Below are positions 33,901 through 46,219 of a DNA stretch of 53,666 nt, piece by piece. Made by a program: the position numbers and the translations under genes. Below the pieces are notes generated by a model, which saw only the letters and a program-made list of their open reading frames with translations, had not been told where the DNA came from and searched no databases. Source of the stretch: Pezizomycotina sp. ARF18. Its lineage: Eukaryota > Ascomycota. Location: assembly GCA_002224055.1 (NCBI GenBank), contig AZLU01000263.1, positions 1 through 53,666 on the forward strand. Reading direction: 5' to 3'. The first letter of the stretch is position 1. Each line of letters starts with the position of its first letter.

Positions 33901-34898
33901 CCGAGGTTGCTAGGGTTGAACAAACCTTGCATAATGCTGGCGTCAAGCCGACTACATTCCTGGAAGGCCTCAAAAAGACTCTAAATGGCCAGAACGTCAG
34001 GACCAACTCTTTTGGGCGGACGGTCATTATGGCCGGCTTGCTTAGTGTCAGCTGGCACATGAATCAGAGAGATCTTCAAATTAATTCTCTAGGAGGAGCA
34101 ATGCTTGGCGGGCGCGATAAATGGCGCGGGTCTTTGACCAGAGCTTTTGACCTCTGGAGAGTTGACTTTGACAATTCTTTGCGCAAAGTTTCGTCTAGCA
34201 GTTCGGGTGCGTACGACGACCATTATTTCTTGCCAAATACCGAGGATGTCGAGCACGAAAACATGTTCGAAAGCCGCACCGTTCTCCACCATCTCGCACA
34301 CATGGCCATGCAGGTCGATATTGTCGATCTGCAGATCTTTGCCGGTGCTAGGCGACTCCTGGGTCGCTCGATCGCCGGATCCGATCTCCAGAGCGCTCAG
34401 AGGAGGATGCGCGAATGGGCGCCAACCGCCCGTGCGAGGGATGCGGTCTACTACGCCCTACAATTTTTACGGCAGGTTTTACTACCTGTCGAAGGTCGGC
34501 CCATGCAGGAACCGCCCGAAGCGCCGCAGGGCAGCTTTACTGGACCCGAGGACCACCTTCCTCCGGCGTACTCGGCGCGAGATGATTTTCTGTTAAACAG
34601 ACCCTGGGTGCTCTACTTTGCGACCCTTATTGTTTGGTCTTACGGGTACGCTCTTGATGGTGCACTTTCCCGCCGGTTAAGACCCCAAATACCCAGAGCT
34701 GCAGCTCCAGGATATGCGCAAATTTCTCCGAAGGGTTGGCGGTGTTAAGGAACCCGGCGGGCTTGCTGAAATTCCGGACCGCAACCAGTGCCTCGGCCTA
34801 CTTCTGGTCTTGAAGTCGATGTTTTCAGAAATGCGGTGGGAGCTTCTTCGGGAGGCATCTAACCTTATAGACGTAGCATCGACTTCTTGGTATCGTAG
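30903..34898 (+). CDS. C2H2 zinc-finger transcription factor with fungal-specific domain
   Basis: Nuclear transcription regulator, about 1,265 residues. The N-terminus has a His-Pro repeat, a Pro run, an acidic patch (DIDMDDSSSEKES) and a basic stretch KRKRRRSRK that may be a nuclear localisation signal. Finger 1 is CKEPGCGKSYSRAEHLYRH..H and finger 2 is CNYPDC....RQDLCLRHQERH (about 31544-31612), both Cx4Cx12Hx3H. The intron 31327-31528 splits the codon of finger 1's last histidine. A Ser/Pro/Gln/His-rich middle with poly-Gln (32550-32640) leads to a C-terminal fungal-specific transcription factor domain (about 33190-34800; MQTYIMLFWQHFHPQLPILHKPTF is its typical start). Klf1-like C2H2 proteins share this layout, but I do not assign an ortholog or target. 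Several one-base frameshifts occur (e.g. near 31580, 33060, 33830, 34700). The stop at 34896-34898 assumes one lost G near 34872; otherwise the frame runs to 35073. Confidence 0.88.
31327..31528 (+). other. Intron within zinc finger 1 of the C2H2 factor
   Basis: GTGAGC donor and TTTAG acceptor; removal joins HQLN to DDPKEIYRC through a split His codon. The intron is 202 bp and holds T24 at 31419-31442. Confidence 0.85.
32540..32645 (+). repeat. CAG/CAA trinucleotide tract (poly-Gln)
   Basis: Mixed CAG and CAA codons with CATCCT interruptions encode Gln runs with His-Pro spacers in the middle of the transcription factor. Antisense frames give Ala/Val/Leu-rich shadows only. Confidence 0.85.
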
Positions 34899-36974
34899 CG
34901 GAAAAGGCAATCAACGCCGTCTCCAGCTGGTCGGCTATCAAAATTGCTACTCTTTCTTTTTCTTTTTTTTTCTTTTCTTTTCTATTTGGGCTCAGTCTTT
35001 CACACCTTTGTCGTGTGTTTGCTGTTTTAAGCGGTTAGCCTGTCCATTCTATTGTATATCTCGTTCCCTGTGAGGCTTTCTATGGTTTAGCTTTTTTAGG
35101 TTTTTTTCTTATTATCTTTCTTTCTTTCTTTCTCTTTGCTCTTATTCCGTAAGCCTTTAATATATCCAAGCTGGTCTGAGGGCAACTTCCCACGGAAGAT
35201 TGTCCGGTAACGACTTTACGACCCAAAGCACACACAGTGTTAAAATTCATCTTTCCCAATAGTTTTCAAGAACTCATTTTATTATACATTTTTTTCTGGT
35301 TGTTTTAATATATATATAATATATATATATATCCCTTTATGTTCATTTCCTTATGTCCATATACCGTGGCGGCATGGCGTTGTTTTTCTTCGTCTTTCAT
35401 GGGCGTCGTCTTGTAGTTTTTAATTAGTAGTCTGTCGCTGAGCAAATCTTAGCTTATCACCCACCTCCGCCCTTATTCGTTCACTCTGTTGCTATATACA
35501 TGAATTACTGCCAAAAAAAAAAAAAAAAAAAGAAAAGAAAAAAGTTAAATATCACCAATGTTTTCTTCAGCTTGTTGTTGGCTTTCACCTTCAATACTGC
35601 TCGAGTATCTTTTTCTTTTTAATTTCTTATATGCTATTATTCCGGTTTGTAGTTTTTATCTTCTCCCTCTCCTCCTCCCTCTCTCTCTCCTCCTTTCTTC
35701 AAAGGATTATTTCATTAGTCTCCCCCCTTCTTTAACAGATTTCCGAAGAGTTCTTCCTCTGCCTTTGTTTTTTTGTTTAACATACTTAAGCATGTTTGCA
35801 TAACACGCGTCCTAGTTTCTGCTACTTGATATATATATATATATGTATGTATAATCCATACATATGCTAAGTAGTAGTATATACACATACGCTTCTCCCT
35901 GCTTCCTCATCATGGTATATATAATAATAAAGCTCAGGAATAATTATAATAAATAATGATACCAGTACTGTTTTTAAAGCTTATGCGGGTGTATTTTTGC
36001 TGTTGAAAATTATATTTTGCCTACGTATTCACGTTCTTATATACTTGCTAGTACCGAGAGCATAGACGTATATAATAATAATAATAATAATATTCTCGCC
36101 AATAAGTGCGAAACATATGCACTTCACTGAAGTATGGCACGGAGTGTATATAAATGTACTTGATATCTAGCTCCCGTTCCCTCTCCCTCTGTTCCTTGAG
36201 CTTGTCCCTGCTGGGAGGGCCTTTTCTGTTTTCGTACTTTGTAATTTACACCTCTTAATAAAGTATAGGACAGTATCCCAGTTCGACAAGCAATACCTGC
36301 CACTTTTTTTTTTTTTTTTTTTTTTTTTGGGGGGGAGGTATATGTATATTATTATATATTTCATAAACTTAGACTGGTGCTCTTTTAAATCTAGGAAGGC
36401 CTTTGTTTGTATAAATTATTATTATAAGTTGAAGCATATAAACGATTTATAGTATGGTATCCCCAATGACAAATGTATTTGATGGATGTTCGTCTGGAAG
36501 GTTCTCCCGCCCGTGACAAAGAAGTGTCAGTTGACCAATAGGAAGAAACCGGCGATAACGCGGATTTTTCCCTCCAGGAAAAAAAAAAAAAAAAAAAAAA
36601 AAAAAACGTGGGAAATATTTATTTATTTATAAATAAGTATATATATTTTTAATACTCGACGCCGGGCGGCCTCAAGTCGTCGTACTCTTTGCCGAAAGCA
36701 CGAAATTTCCCCACCAAAGATGTAAAAAAAAAAAAAAAAAAAAACAAAAGAGGGAAAGCTAAGCAGTTATTTATTTTAATTTTCTTCTTTCTTTCTTTTT
36801 ATCTATCGTCTATCGACTATCTATACTTGCATTCACTCACTCTTTGCCGTTATTTCCCTGTTTTCCTTTTTATTCTACATACGTATATATATATATATAT
36901 ATATATATATTAGTTTTTTGCGGAGCTTTTACCTAAAGTTGTTTTCTATATAATAGTATACCTATACTATTCAC
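34899..36974. other. Intergenic between the C2H2 factor and Lon
   Basis: Holds the 3' UTR of the transcription factor and the upstream region of Lon. Homopolymers: A about 35513-35531, T about 36305-36328, A about 36580-36606, A about 36723-36744; a TA repeat is at about 36885-36911. No gene recognised. Confidence 0.7.
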
Positions 36975-37107
36975 TTGCTTCGGCCAATCCCTTATTTCTT
37001 TTTCTTTTCTTTCTTTCCTTTTTTTCCGCCTGCAACGAGTTCGAATTTATCACGAGAGCAAGAGCAACGCTGCGGCCGCCACCATCTCAAGGAGCACCTC
37101 AACCAGT
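36975..37107 (+). promoter_or_regulatory. Pyrimidine-rich tract before Lon
   Basis: A C/T-rich stretch at about 36995-37030 sits just upstream of the chosen Lon start. An ATG at 36975 opens a frame through this tract encoding a Phe-rich peptide, which I judge to be a chance frame in the leader. Confidence 0.35.
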
Positions 37108-40100
37108 ATGGTGTTCCACCGCGGTTTGTCCAGAGGGAGACAACTCCAGCTACTGATATCCTCACCAGCGTTCAGGCCCAGGATACGAGCATCGTCTTCG
37201 AGATGGGCAAGCTCGGAACGCCTCCTCGGCGATTTCGTCGTCCGGGAGGCCTTGTACTCAAGCTCCTACCGTCGTCAACATATCTGGGCCTCGGATGGCC
37301 ATCGGCCCTTTCAGCAGCTAGTTCCTCCCAACGCAATTGCCCTGTCACGGTCATCAAAGCACTTCACGTCCAGCTCCGTGCGATTAAAAGACAAAGCGCC
37401 AGCGCCAGAAGATGAACCTGTAGTGGCGACGGAGAAGGCAAAAGCGGTACCGATTCGAATGCAACGACCCAGCTGTAGAGGAAGATGCAGCGAAGGAGAG
37501 CGAAACGGGAAACGCAAAAGACGATAGCAAACCTCCACCGAAAACGGCGGCGAAAAAGGCTTCCAGTTCACGTGGATCCTCAGGAAAAGGTGGGGCCGCT
37601 GCTGCTCCCGGATCTGGAGGCTCAGACGGCAAGGAAGGAGCTGGAGGCGGGACAGGAAGCGGGGTGGCTCGAAGAAAACTTCAACCTTCAGAAAACCACC
37701 GTACCCGATGTATACCCACAGGTCATGGCCTACCCATCGCTCGCCGACCTCTATTCCCTGGATTCTACAAGGCTGTTACATCCGTGATCCTGCAGTCGCT
37801 CAGGCGATACAGGAGATGATCAAGCGTGGTCAGCCCTACGTCGGAGTTTTCCTGTTTAAGGATGACAATGCCGACGCAGACACGATACAATCGCGGACGA
37901 AGTGCACAATGTTGGAGTGTTTGCACAGGTGACCAGTACTTTCCCCGTCGCCGGCGAGGAGCAGAGTCTTACGGCGGTCCTGTACCCGCACCGGCGAATT
38001 CGAATGTCTAGGCTACATCGGCACAAAAAGGAACAGACGGATAGCTCTAGTGGTGCTGCCGCCGGAGCCGCCGATGCGACTGGCGCATCATCGCAACACG
38101 TGGGCGCAGCCCCTGGCAAGTCTCCGGTCAACTTTGTATCGAAAACCACGCCGACGAGCGGATAGAAGAGGACTCGACGGGTTCCGAAGGCCCGACTCCG
38201 TCGTCAGCAAGTGACGAACCGGGCGAGCAGCAACAGGAGTCGCAGAAAGGCGATGTCGTGGCATCTTTGAAGAGGCTCCGGAAACTGCCGACTCCTCTGC
38301 TGCAACTACTGCGGTGCCTCCAGTGATGGCCGCCTCCGGTCAGGTACCACTAAGCCTGCCCAAAAGTCGTACGCTACGGCTTTCCTGGAAAGTATCCGGT
38401 CTCGCTGGTAAGATGTCGAGAATGTGCCAGATCTGCCGTACGACAAAAAGAGCCCTATCATTAGGGCAGTTACCTCGGAAATCGTCAATGTTTTCAAAGA
38501 AGTCGCCAATCTAAACCCCTTATTCCGCGACCAGATATCTACATTCAGCATGTCTCAAATGGCTGGAAACATCATAGACGAACCTGCCCGCCTAGCAGAT
38601 TTCGCGGCTTGCAGTATCAGCTGGAGAAGTCAAAGAGCTGCAGGAATGTTGGAATCGTTTAACATCGAAGAGCGCATAAGCAAAGCCCTCGAGTGCTGAA
38701 GAAGGAGCTGATGAATGCACAACTGCAAAGTAAGATCAGCAAGACGTCGAAATGAAGATCCAAAAACGGCAACGAGAGTACTGGCTTATGGAACAGATGA
38801 AGGGTATTCGGAGGGATTGGGATCGAGAGCGATGGCAAGGATAAGCTTATAGAGAAGTTCAAGGAAAAGAGCGAGAAGTTGGCTATGCCGGAAGCCGTGA
38901 AGAAGGTCTTTGACGAAGAGCTCAATAAGCTCGCCCACCTTGAGACTGCGGCTTCAGAGTTCAACGTTACGAGAAACTACCTAGATTGGCTCACCCAAAT
39001 ACCCTGGGGCCAAAGATCGGCCGAGAACTATTCCATAGCACACGCAGTCGAGTTCTCGATGAAGATCACCATGCCTTAAGGACGTGAAAGACCGCATTCT
39101 CGAGTTTATCGCCGTGGGCAAACTCCGTGGAAGCGTTGAAGTAAAATACTATGTTTTGTGGGTCCGCCCGGAGTCGGTAAGACATCGATCGGAAAGTCGA
39201 TTGCCAGGGCCTTGCAACGCGAGTTTTACAGGTTTAGCGTGGGGTCTCACTGATGTCGCTGAAATCAAGGCCACAGGCGGACGTACGTCGGTGCTTGCCA
39301 GGCCGTATAATTCAGGCCCTCAAGAAATGCCAGACCGAGAATCCTCTCATTCTTATAGATGAGGTCGACAAAATTGGCGCGGCCACCAGGGCGATCCAGC
39401 ATCTGCCCTGCTGGAGTTGTTGGATCCCGAGCAAAATAACTCTTTCCTGACCATTACATGGACGTGCCCGTCGATCTCAGCAAGGTTCTTTTCGTCTGCA
39501 CTGCCAACGTCAGCGATACAATCCCCAGACCGCTCCTCGACTATGGAAATGATCGAACTGAGTGGTTACGTGGCAGATGAGAAGATGTCCATTGCTGAGA
39601 AGTATCTGGCGCCAGCCGCCAAGACGCTGAGCGGTCTAGATAAAGTGGATGTAGTTTTACAGAAGGACGCTATTGAGGAGTTGATCAAGAGCTACTGCCG
39701 CGAGAGCGGCGTCCGCAACCTCAAAAAACAGATTGAGAAAGTCTACCGGAAAGCGGCCCTGAAGATAGTCCAGGATATCGGCGAGGACGTCCTCTCGGAA
39801 GAGAAAGCGTTGACGGAGAAGCAAAGCGGCACAGAAGGTCACCGAGACGCAGAGGCTGCAGTAGCGGAGCAACAGAAGGAAGATACTGTCACGGAGGAAG
39901 CCGGAGCTAGCGCTACGAATCTACGAAGAAAAGGAGAAAGGAGACAACGAAGCGAAGGAGGATTCCACCACAAACTATCAAAAAGAAGGCGAAGAGGAAG
40001 AGAGCAAGGAAGATTCTTCTTCTCTTCTGCTCCTGCTACTGCCGCTACAGCCAACGAGCCAGGTGCTCCGGCAACCACCGAAAGCCTCGAGTTGCGCTTC

Positions 40101-40929
40101 AAGTCCCACCGGAGGTCCACGTATCGATAGACGCATCCAACTTGAAAGATTACGTTGGTCCACCTATATTTACATCTGATCGCCTGTACGAGACGACGCC
40201 ACCCGTGTGGCTATGGGATTGCTTGGACGCAAATGGGAGGTTCGGCTCTATACGTGGAAAGCATCCTCGAGTCGGCTCTCAGCGGCTAATTCACGGCCCG
40301 GCCTCGAACGAACGGGCAACCTTAAGGACGTTATGAGGGAAAGCACGCCATTGCGTACAGCTTTGCAAAGGCTCATAGCGAAGAACTTTCCTGACAACAG
40401 ATTCTTCGAGAACGCAAGGGTCCACCTTCATGTCCGGAGGGTGCTGTTCCTAAAGATGGTGAGTTATTAGACAGAAGAAGAAAAAAAAAAAATAAAATAA
40501 AGGGAAGGCCTTTCTGACAAAACTAACTTCTACCTTGAATAGGTCCATCCGCGGGTATTACAATGGCAACCTCACTGCTATCGCTCTCCTGGACCAGCAA
40601 TCAGCCTACGATAGCTATGACCGGGAACTGACCGTCACCGGCAAAGTACTCCGCATCGGTGCCTCCGTGAGAAGACAGTGGCTGCAAGGCGGCAGCGCGA
40701 ATACGATAATATTTCCTTCGGATAACATGTCTGACTGGCTTGAACTGCCCGAAAATATCAAAGAAGGCATCGAAGGCTGCCGTGGACTGTTCCTGACGTT
40801 TCAACATGTCTTTGCTGACCTGGACAAGAAACGGGCAGCAAAGCTCTGGAAGGATCAGCTGAAGGCAGACAAGAGGAAGAGAAAGGGTCAAAGAAGGAAG
40901 AGGAAGACGAAGAGGAGCTAAGAAGATAG
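37108..40929 (+). CDS. PIM1: Mitochondrial Lon protease
   Basis: ATP-dependent serine protease of the mitochondrial matrix that degrades misfolded and oxidised proteins and helps maintain mtDNA. Starting at 37108 gives an Arg/Ser-rich, acid-poor N-terminus typical of a matrix-targeting sequence. A Gly/Ala-rich linker (about 37530-37670) precedes the Lon N domain, with [10 protein letters not shown] and [24 protein letters not shown]. The AAA+ module has Walker [10 protein letters not shown] at 39161-39187 and Walker [10 protein letters not shown] at about 39346-39372. The protease domain has PSAGIT with catalytic serine codon 40548-40550 and a GGLREKT-like motif with catalytic lysine codon 40672-40674. 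One intron, 40459-40542, splits the KDG/PSAG motif. The C-terminus is acidic ([10 protein letters not shown]) in the frame ending at 40929; an alternative frame ends at 40921. About 1,250 residues, slightly long for the family because of low-complexity inserts. More than a dozen one-base frameshifts interrupt it. Confidence 0.94.
40459..40542 (+). other. Intron in the Lon protease domain
   Basis: GTGAGT donor, CTAAC branch site near 40521 and TAG acceptor. It joins KDG to PSAGIT, directly before the catalytic serine. 84 bp. Confidence 0.9.
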
Positions 40930-41752
40930 CGAATGAGGCGGGCGACACGTTAATACATTCTTACCATCTATGCAACAACGAGCATTTTCTCTTTCCTGGC
41001 TTTGTTTCGCTAATTTCCCTCTTCCGTTTCTTTCCTTGTTTAGCAACATGCCAAACTCATCAATAACAAAAGCACAGCTACTTATCCCTGGAAAAACCTG
41101 TATATCCTTTTTTTTTTGGGAGTTCGTATTTACTTTCAATACCCATCTCGAGGTTAAATAACTCCATTCCATATTCACTTACCCTCCTTTTCATGGCAGC
41201 GAATCCTTCTTTTTTTTCGTTCGTACGACTGGTTTACATATTTCACTTACAAATCCCGCCTCATTCGGTTACTGAATTACGATCATGTATATTTTATATT
41301 CAAAATCTCTCTAAGACATAGACGATATAGCAAGAGCGAATGTACTTCTAGCATCCGGTGTATAACTACGTGTATATATTATGACTATTATTATATTATC
41401 ATTGTTTTTTTTTTTTTTTTTTTTTTGTTCTAGTTCCGATTAGATACAGATTTATATCTCCACTCATGGAAGTAGAATAGAAGGGGAGGGGGAAAAAGAG
41501 GTTATTTTAACAAAATGAATGCAAAGGGCTCTCTCTTATTGCTGTTGGTCTTGATTACTTAAGTGATGCATTGCATTCCGCTAGTAGCCCGGCTCGCAGA
41601 CAAAGAGACTGTTCCACCTGCTCTACGCATCAGTATATGGATCTTTTTTCAAGTCCGAATGATAGATAGTATTATTCGGTTTTCAGCGGCGAGACAGCCA
41701 ACATCCTTCGTGACTATCTTCTCAAAATCTTCCTTCTTCACTCAAGAAGAAA

Positions 41753-41962
41753 TCAACAGTAGCTGCATAAAAACTGCACTAAGTTGAGCCCCATCCCCCA
41801 CCCTCCCTCTTTTTTTTTTGTATTTGTCACCGGCGGGTCATTGGACCACTTCGCCAGCTCCAGTAGGCGCAGACGCACGACGTAGAAACCGACGACGGCC
41901 GTAGCGAACAGTACGAGAGGAAGTATGATGGCAACAGGAATAGACAGACAAAGACAGTACAT
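41753..41962 (-). CDS. Possible small single-pass membrane protein (doubtful)
   Basis: A 69-residue frame with a strong hydrophobic helix (IPVAIILPLVLFATAVVGFYVV) followed by a basic and then polar segment (RLRLLELAKWSNDPPVT), the layout of a transmembrane anchor with cytoplasmic tail. It lies in an island of higher GC than its flanks, which favours coding. Against it: no homolog recognised, the C-terminal part reads through simple sequence, and a longer gene or exon cannot be reconstructed. It could be an exon fragment or chance. Confidence 0.22.
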   Translation of the reverse strand: MYCLCLSIPVAIILPLVLFATAVVGFYVVRLRLLELAKWSNDPPVTNTKKKEGGWGMGLNLVQFLCSYC

Positions 41963-42609
41963 TTGCCGCGCGGAAAAGCTGAGGCATGGTGGACCCACAT
42001 GGTGATCGTGATATCTTTTTTTTTTTTTTTTTTTTTTTTTTGATAAAAATAACAACTCAAGCTTCCTCCTTCCGTATTTTTTAGTGTAGGAATAAAGGAA
42101 GAAAGGAGAAAGTGTAGTACCCATCCTTATAAGTTATAGAAGCGTTGTGTAACGACGAAATGAACCCCCAAATTTAGATACAAAGGAAAGTAACTATATA
42201 TATTATATGCATTCCGGATCATTCTCATTTTCTTCTCTCATGGAATTCCAGAACTCTCTGTAGTAGTAACAAATAGATATCATATAACTGATAATAATAG
42301 CAAGAAGAGGCTTAGACCCTTCAAGTAATAATAATAGAAGAAATAAATGTCTTAACGTCGTGTATATTAATATGTACGTACTTAGGTATATATGTATTAT
42401 AGTGCTTTTTCTATCAAGCGTAATATCTCTGTGACCGTAAAACTCTTCAACAACGAATCTATTATACGATTATAGCTTAAAGCACTATCACCGACATTAT
42501 AAATGGTGTTTACGGAGAAAAGAAAGCTCGCTAACTACCTACTTCGAAGTTCGGGAGGAGGAGGACCAGCAGGTGGGCTCAAATACAATTAAGAAAAAAA
42601 AAAAAAAAA

Positions 42610-42720
42610 TTCCGTTTTCCTTTTTCTTTTTCTTCTTCCTTTCTTTTCTTTTCTTTTTCGCACCCGCACATTCCTAACCGCAATCGTGAGCTCTTTTTTT
42701 TTTTTTTCTCTCTTCTTTCC
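42610..42720 (+). promoter_or_regulatory. Pyrimidine-rich tract before the methyltransferase
   Basis: Dense CTTTT/TTTCC runs on the coding strand 170-280 bp upstream of the start codon, a common fungal core-promoter feature. No specific motif identified. Confidence 0.35.
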
Positions 42721-42886
42721 TGCGAAAAATTCTTTCACTCCTCGTTTGTTTTTTCTCACGAAGGAGAAAAGACAAAAAAAGAAAGTTATTCTCCTCTCTC
42801 TCTCTGTCATCGTCAAAATCAGGGTTTTCATTTCTCTTTTACTCTCTCATTTACTCTAATCATTAAACCTCTTGATTGTGGAAGCC

Positions 42887-44705
42887 ATGTCGACGACGAC
42901 GCAAGATCAAAATGAAGCTACCGGAGCTACCACCGGTTTCGCGGATATGACGCCGTCGGAGATCCACTACTTTCAGAGGTATGTTTTAGAAGCTTCTTGT
43001 TATCGTCTCAATCATGCTACGGGGAAGATAGTATAGTATAGTCGCTTCTGGCTGGTGGCTCGAGTTCCGGCGCAAAAAGCAGCAAGCTCGGCGGTGATAA
43101 AATTTTTTTTTCATTTTCTTTGTTGGTGTTTGTTTTCACCGATTTTTTCGTCCGATGTTTCCTTGCTGACGGCTTGACGATCTGCTTAGCTATAACCACC
43201 ATGGTAAGCGAACATCTTATTCAACGCACTCTTTGCTTGCTGAGATTTCACAAAAATCCAAGAGCGATCGTCTTTTCATCACTACGATCTCAAGTCACCC
43301 TATTAACACTTTCTTCCTCCAGGAATCCATGAGGAGATGCTTGTAATTGATGATCCCCCATTCCAGAATTTTTTGTCCACTTTTCAGAAAAAAAAAAAGA
43401 ACCCCCTTTTCTTTGAAAAGCATAGTATATGCAAAGATTCAAAAGAGAAAGAGTGAAAGAAAAAAAAAAAAAAAAAAAAAAAAAAAACGAGCGGAAGGGA
43501 GATGAGAGGAAATGAAAAGGAGTTGACGCGATGCAGTTATTTTCCAAGTCCGGCCCCAGAAATAGCTAACGTTCTCAATCTGCGCCGGTCACAACAGAAA
43601 GATGAAGTTCGCACGAACTCGTACAAGAACGCCATCTACCAGAACCGCCACCTTTTTAAGGACAAGGTGGTGCTGATGTTGGATGCGGTACCTCGATCTT
43701 GAGCATGTCTGTTATTCCTTTTCCTATCTTAATCTTCAAGGATTCCTTTTGGCCTTCTCTTGCTCAGTTTCTGCAATAAATTGTCAAGCATGCTTATGAC
43801 GATATATCAACAGGTTCGCTGTGAAGGCTGGAGCAAAGCACGTCTACGGTGTTGATATGTCGACGATCATTGAGAAAGCCAGGGAGATGTGGCGCTTAAC
43901 GGCATGTCCGACAAGATACAACTGCTTCAAGGCAAGATGGAAGAGGTTGAACTTCCAGTGGAGAAGGTTGATATCATCATCTCGAGTGGATGGGCTATTT
44001 CCTGTTGTACGAAAGCATGCTTGATACTGTTCTTCTGGCCAGGACAAGTATCTCGCGCCAGGTGGATTGATTTTCCCGGACAAGGCCAGTATATACATGG
44101 CAGCAATTGAGACGGCGAGTACAAGGAGAAAATTGGCTGTGAGCAGGTCCCTTCGAATAACTTTTGTTTCTTGCCAAGGATATTTTCTGCCAGAGGAAAG
44201 GCTAACAAGGATAATTGACCACTGTAGTTTGGAACAGTGTTTACGGCTTCGACTTCTCCCCGCTCCAATCTGTCGCTCTCGCGGAACCGCTTGTCGATAC
44301 CGTCGATCTGAAAGCGGTTGTAACAGACCCATGCCTTGTCCTCTCCCTTGACCTTTACACCGTCAAGCCATCCGACCTCGCATTCACTGCTCCTTTCTCC
44401 CTGAATGTCCGCCGAAATGACTTTGCGCATGCACTGATCGCCTGGTTTGACATTGACTTTGGCGCGTGCCACAAGCCCATTCGATTCTCTACCGGACCGC
44501 ACGCCAAATACACCCACTGGAAGCAGACCGTATTTTACCTACATGAGCAGGTCACTCTCATGACCGGAGAGAAGCTCACTGGCGTGCTAAGCTCTAAGCC
44601 CACGGAAAAGAACAGAAGAGACCTGGACGTCAAGATACAGTACAAGCTAGAGACGGAAGATATCACGAGGGAGGCCCAGGGTGTTTGCCTATACAAATGT
44701 ACTAA
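42887..44705 (+). CDS. HMT1: Type I protein arginine N-methyltransferase (PRMT1)
   Basis: Main asymmetric arginine dimethyltransferase, acting on RGG-type RNA-binding proteins and histone H4 Arg3 using S-adenosylmethionine, in nucleus and cytoplasm. Exons: 42887-42978, 43190-43203, 43323-43342, 43598-43706, 43814-44138, 44228-44705, giving about 348 residues, the normal family length. Motifs: HYFQSYNHHGIHEEML spread over four exons; KDEVRTNSYKNAI; the SAM-binding VGCGTSIL; the double-E loop EWMGYFLLYESML (frame shifted here); and the THW loop codons at 44512-44520. The C-terminus ends shortly after REAQGVCLYK. Five GG-to-G contractions (near 43675, 43890, 43984, 44043, 44111) and one A loss near 44697 break the frame; each is deduced from family conservation. 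Aspergillus orthologs are named RmtA. Confidence 0.95.
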
Positions 44706-46219
44706 AACAACATTCTCCTTCCCTATTTTTCCAATTATTTCCTCCATCAGTTCTCTCAAATCACATTGGTGTAATGTTATATAATAAGTCTTTTTACGCT
44801 TTTAATTCCTAATTCCCGAGTGAAGCTTTGATTGTTTTTCTATTCTAACTTTTTTTCTGCCCAAATTTAGGTGCTAGATGGATACCATAAACTTATATCT
44901 GTGTTGCATGCAGCAACTAAACAAAACGACAATAGAATTTCGGCTATCGACCCTTTCAAAAGAACCGCTAGAGCGTCAAAGGAGTTTAAATAATAAAGTA
45001 AAAATGTTTGTTATGGCGGACTAATTATATCTTAGCAGGTGTATCTTTTCACCCTCGATAACAACCAAGCTTTCCGGGAAGCATACGTCCTTTTAATACA
45101 CTAGCCCTCTACGTTCGCCATATTGTTGGCCTTGTTGAAAACTTCCTTACCTTGATTTCTTCCGTAGAGGCATAATAAACACGGTTTAGAGAATCAAATG
45201 CATTCGAGTTTTATGATACTTAATTTCATATATCATATTAGAATTTGCAAATTCATTCGACGTTTATAAAAGTAGATTTTCATTATCTATCGCATATACA
45301 TTTCTATTGGCAAAAATATGACAAGCTGTGGAGAAAATTGAATCGCGAAGATCGAAGATTAAAAGGCTGGCTGGCTGGTGACTTGCGTAAATATGAATGA
45401 GATGAAGCGCGCGTATAGCGATTCTTCGATACGACCAGATTCAAACGAAAAAGGGGAAAAATCTTTTTTCATCATTAGTGAAAATTGTGATTATTTTTGT
45501 AATCTAGAGAATACTATCAAATGAGATTTCGCTCAATACGTTAGGCCAGATGGAAGAAAGGGAGAGAAGGAATGTGTCCCATATCAAAGAAAAGAGAATT
45601 TCGTGAAATACTTATACGTAGCTCATGACGAAAGAAAATAAAAAAATAGTAAAAGAAAATAAATAGTTTTTGATCAAGTTAAGAATGATTATATATATAG
45701 AGGTAAGCGATCGAAGTAAAGAAAGAAATGAGATTAGAAACTGTGGTATTAAAAAAAGAGTACGTTGGTGTGAAATATGAACTGTCTTGGAGGTCTTGCT
45801 TGTTCCGGTCGTGAGACTTCCTTTATGTATCTGTAATATAAGCAAGGCAGAAAAAATGTAATAACTTATAGAAACCTAGAAAAGTAGACAGTAAGGAGAG
45901 TTTTTCGGGCTCAATGGATATGAAAACAATACAATTGCAGGTGAAAGCAAAAACCTAACCGTGAACCAAAATTTTTGTTATAAAAAAAAAGATGCCAACG
46001 AAATGAGTTCCGAAGGAAAAAAATGGGGCAACGCCAAATCAACAATAATAAAAAAAATAAAAAAAAGGGGGAAACAGAGTGTTGGTGACGAGATAGAAGC
46101 GAAATGAAAAGCCTTGAAATAAAATTACAATATGATCTATAGGGAATTAGAACAAAAAAAATACCATGAAAGGTAAATGTCATGCCCTTTCAAGGTAGGT
46201 ACTGTCGATAACAATAAAG
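44706..46219. other. Convergent intergenic region
   Basis: Lies between the 3' ends of the methyltransferase (+) and the kinase (-) and so holds both 3' UTRs and terminators. AT-rich, with no long homopolymer above about 9 nt, unlike most other intergenic parts of the window. No gene recognised. Confidence 0.7.

Larger units (their letters stand above)
40930..42886. other. Intergenic between Lon and the methyltransferase
   Basis: Mostly AT-rich, with T runs at about 41406-41426 and 42017-42041 and an A run at about 42594-42609. A C/T-rich tract at about 42610-42720 precedes the methyltransferase and probably belongs to its promoter. A more GC-rich island at about 41825-42005 carries a possible small membrane-protein frame on the minus strand, listed separately. 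Confidence 0.65.

Noticed and set aside
36975-37415. Upstream start for Lon at 36975
   Set aside because: It reads through a pyrimidine tract as a Phe-rich peptide and is out of frame with the targeting-like sequence that starts at 37108.
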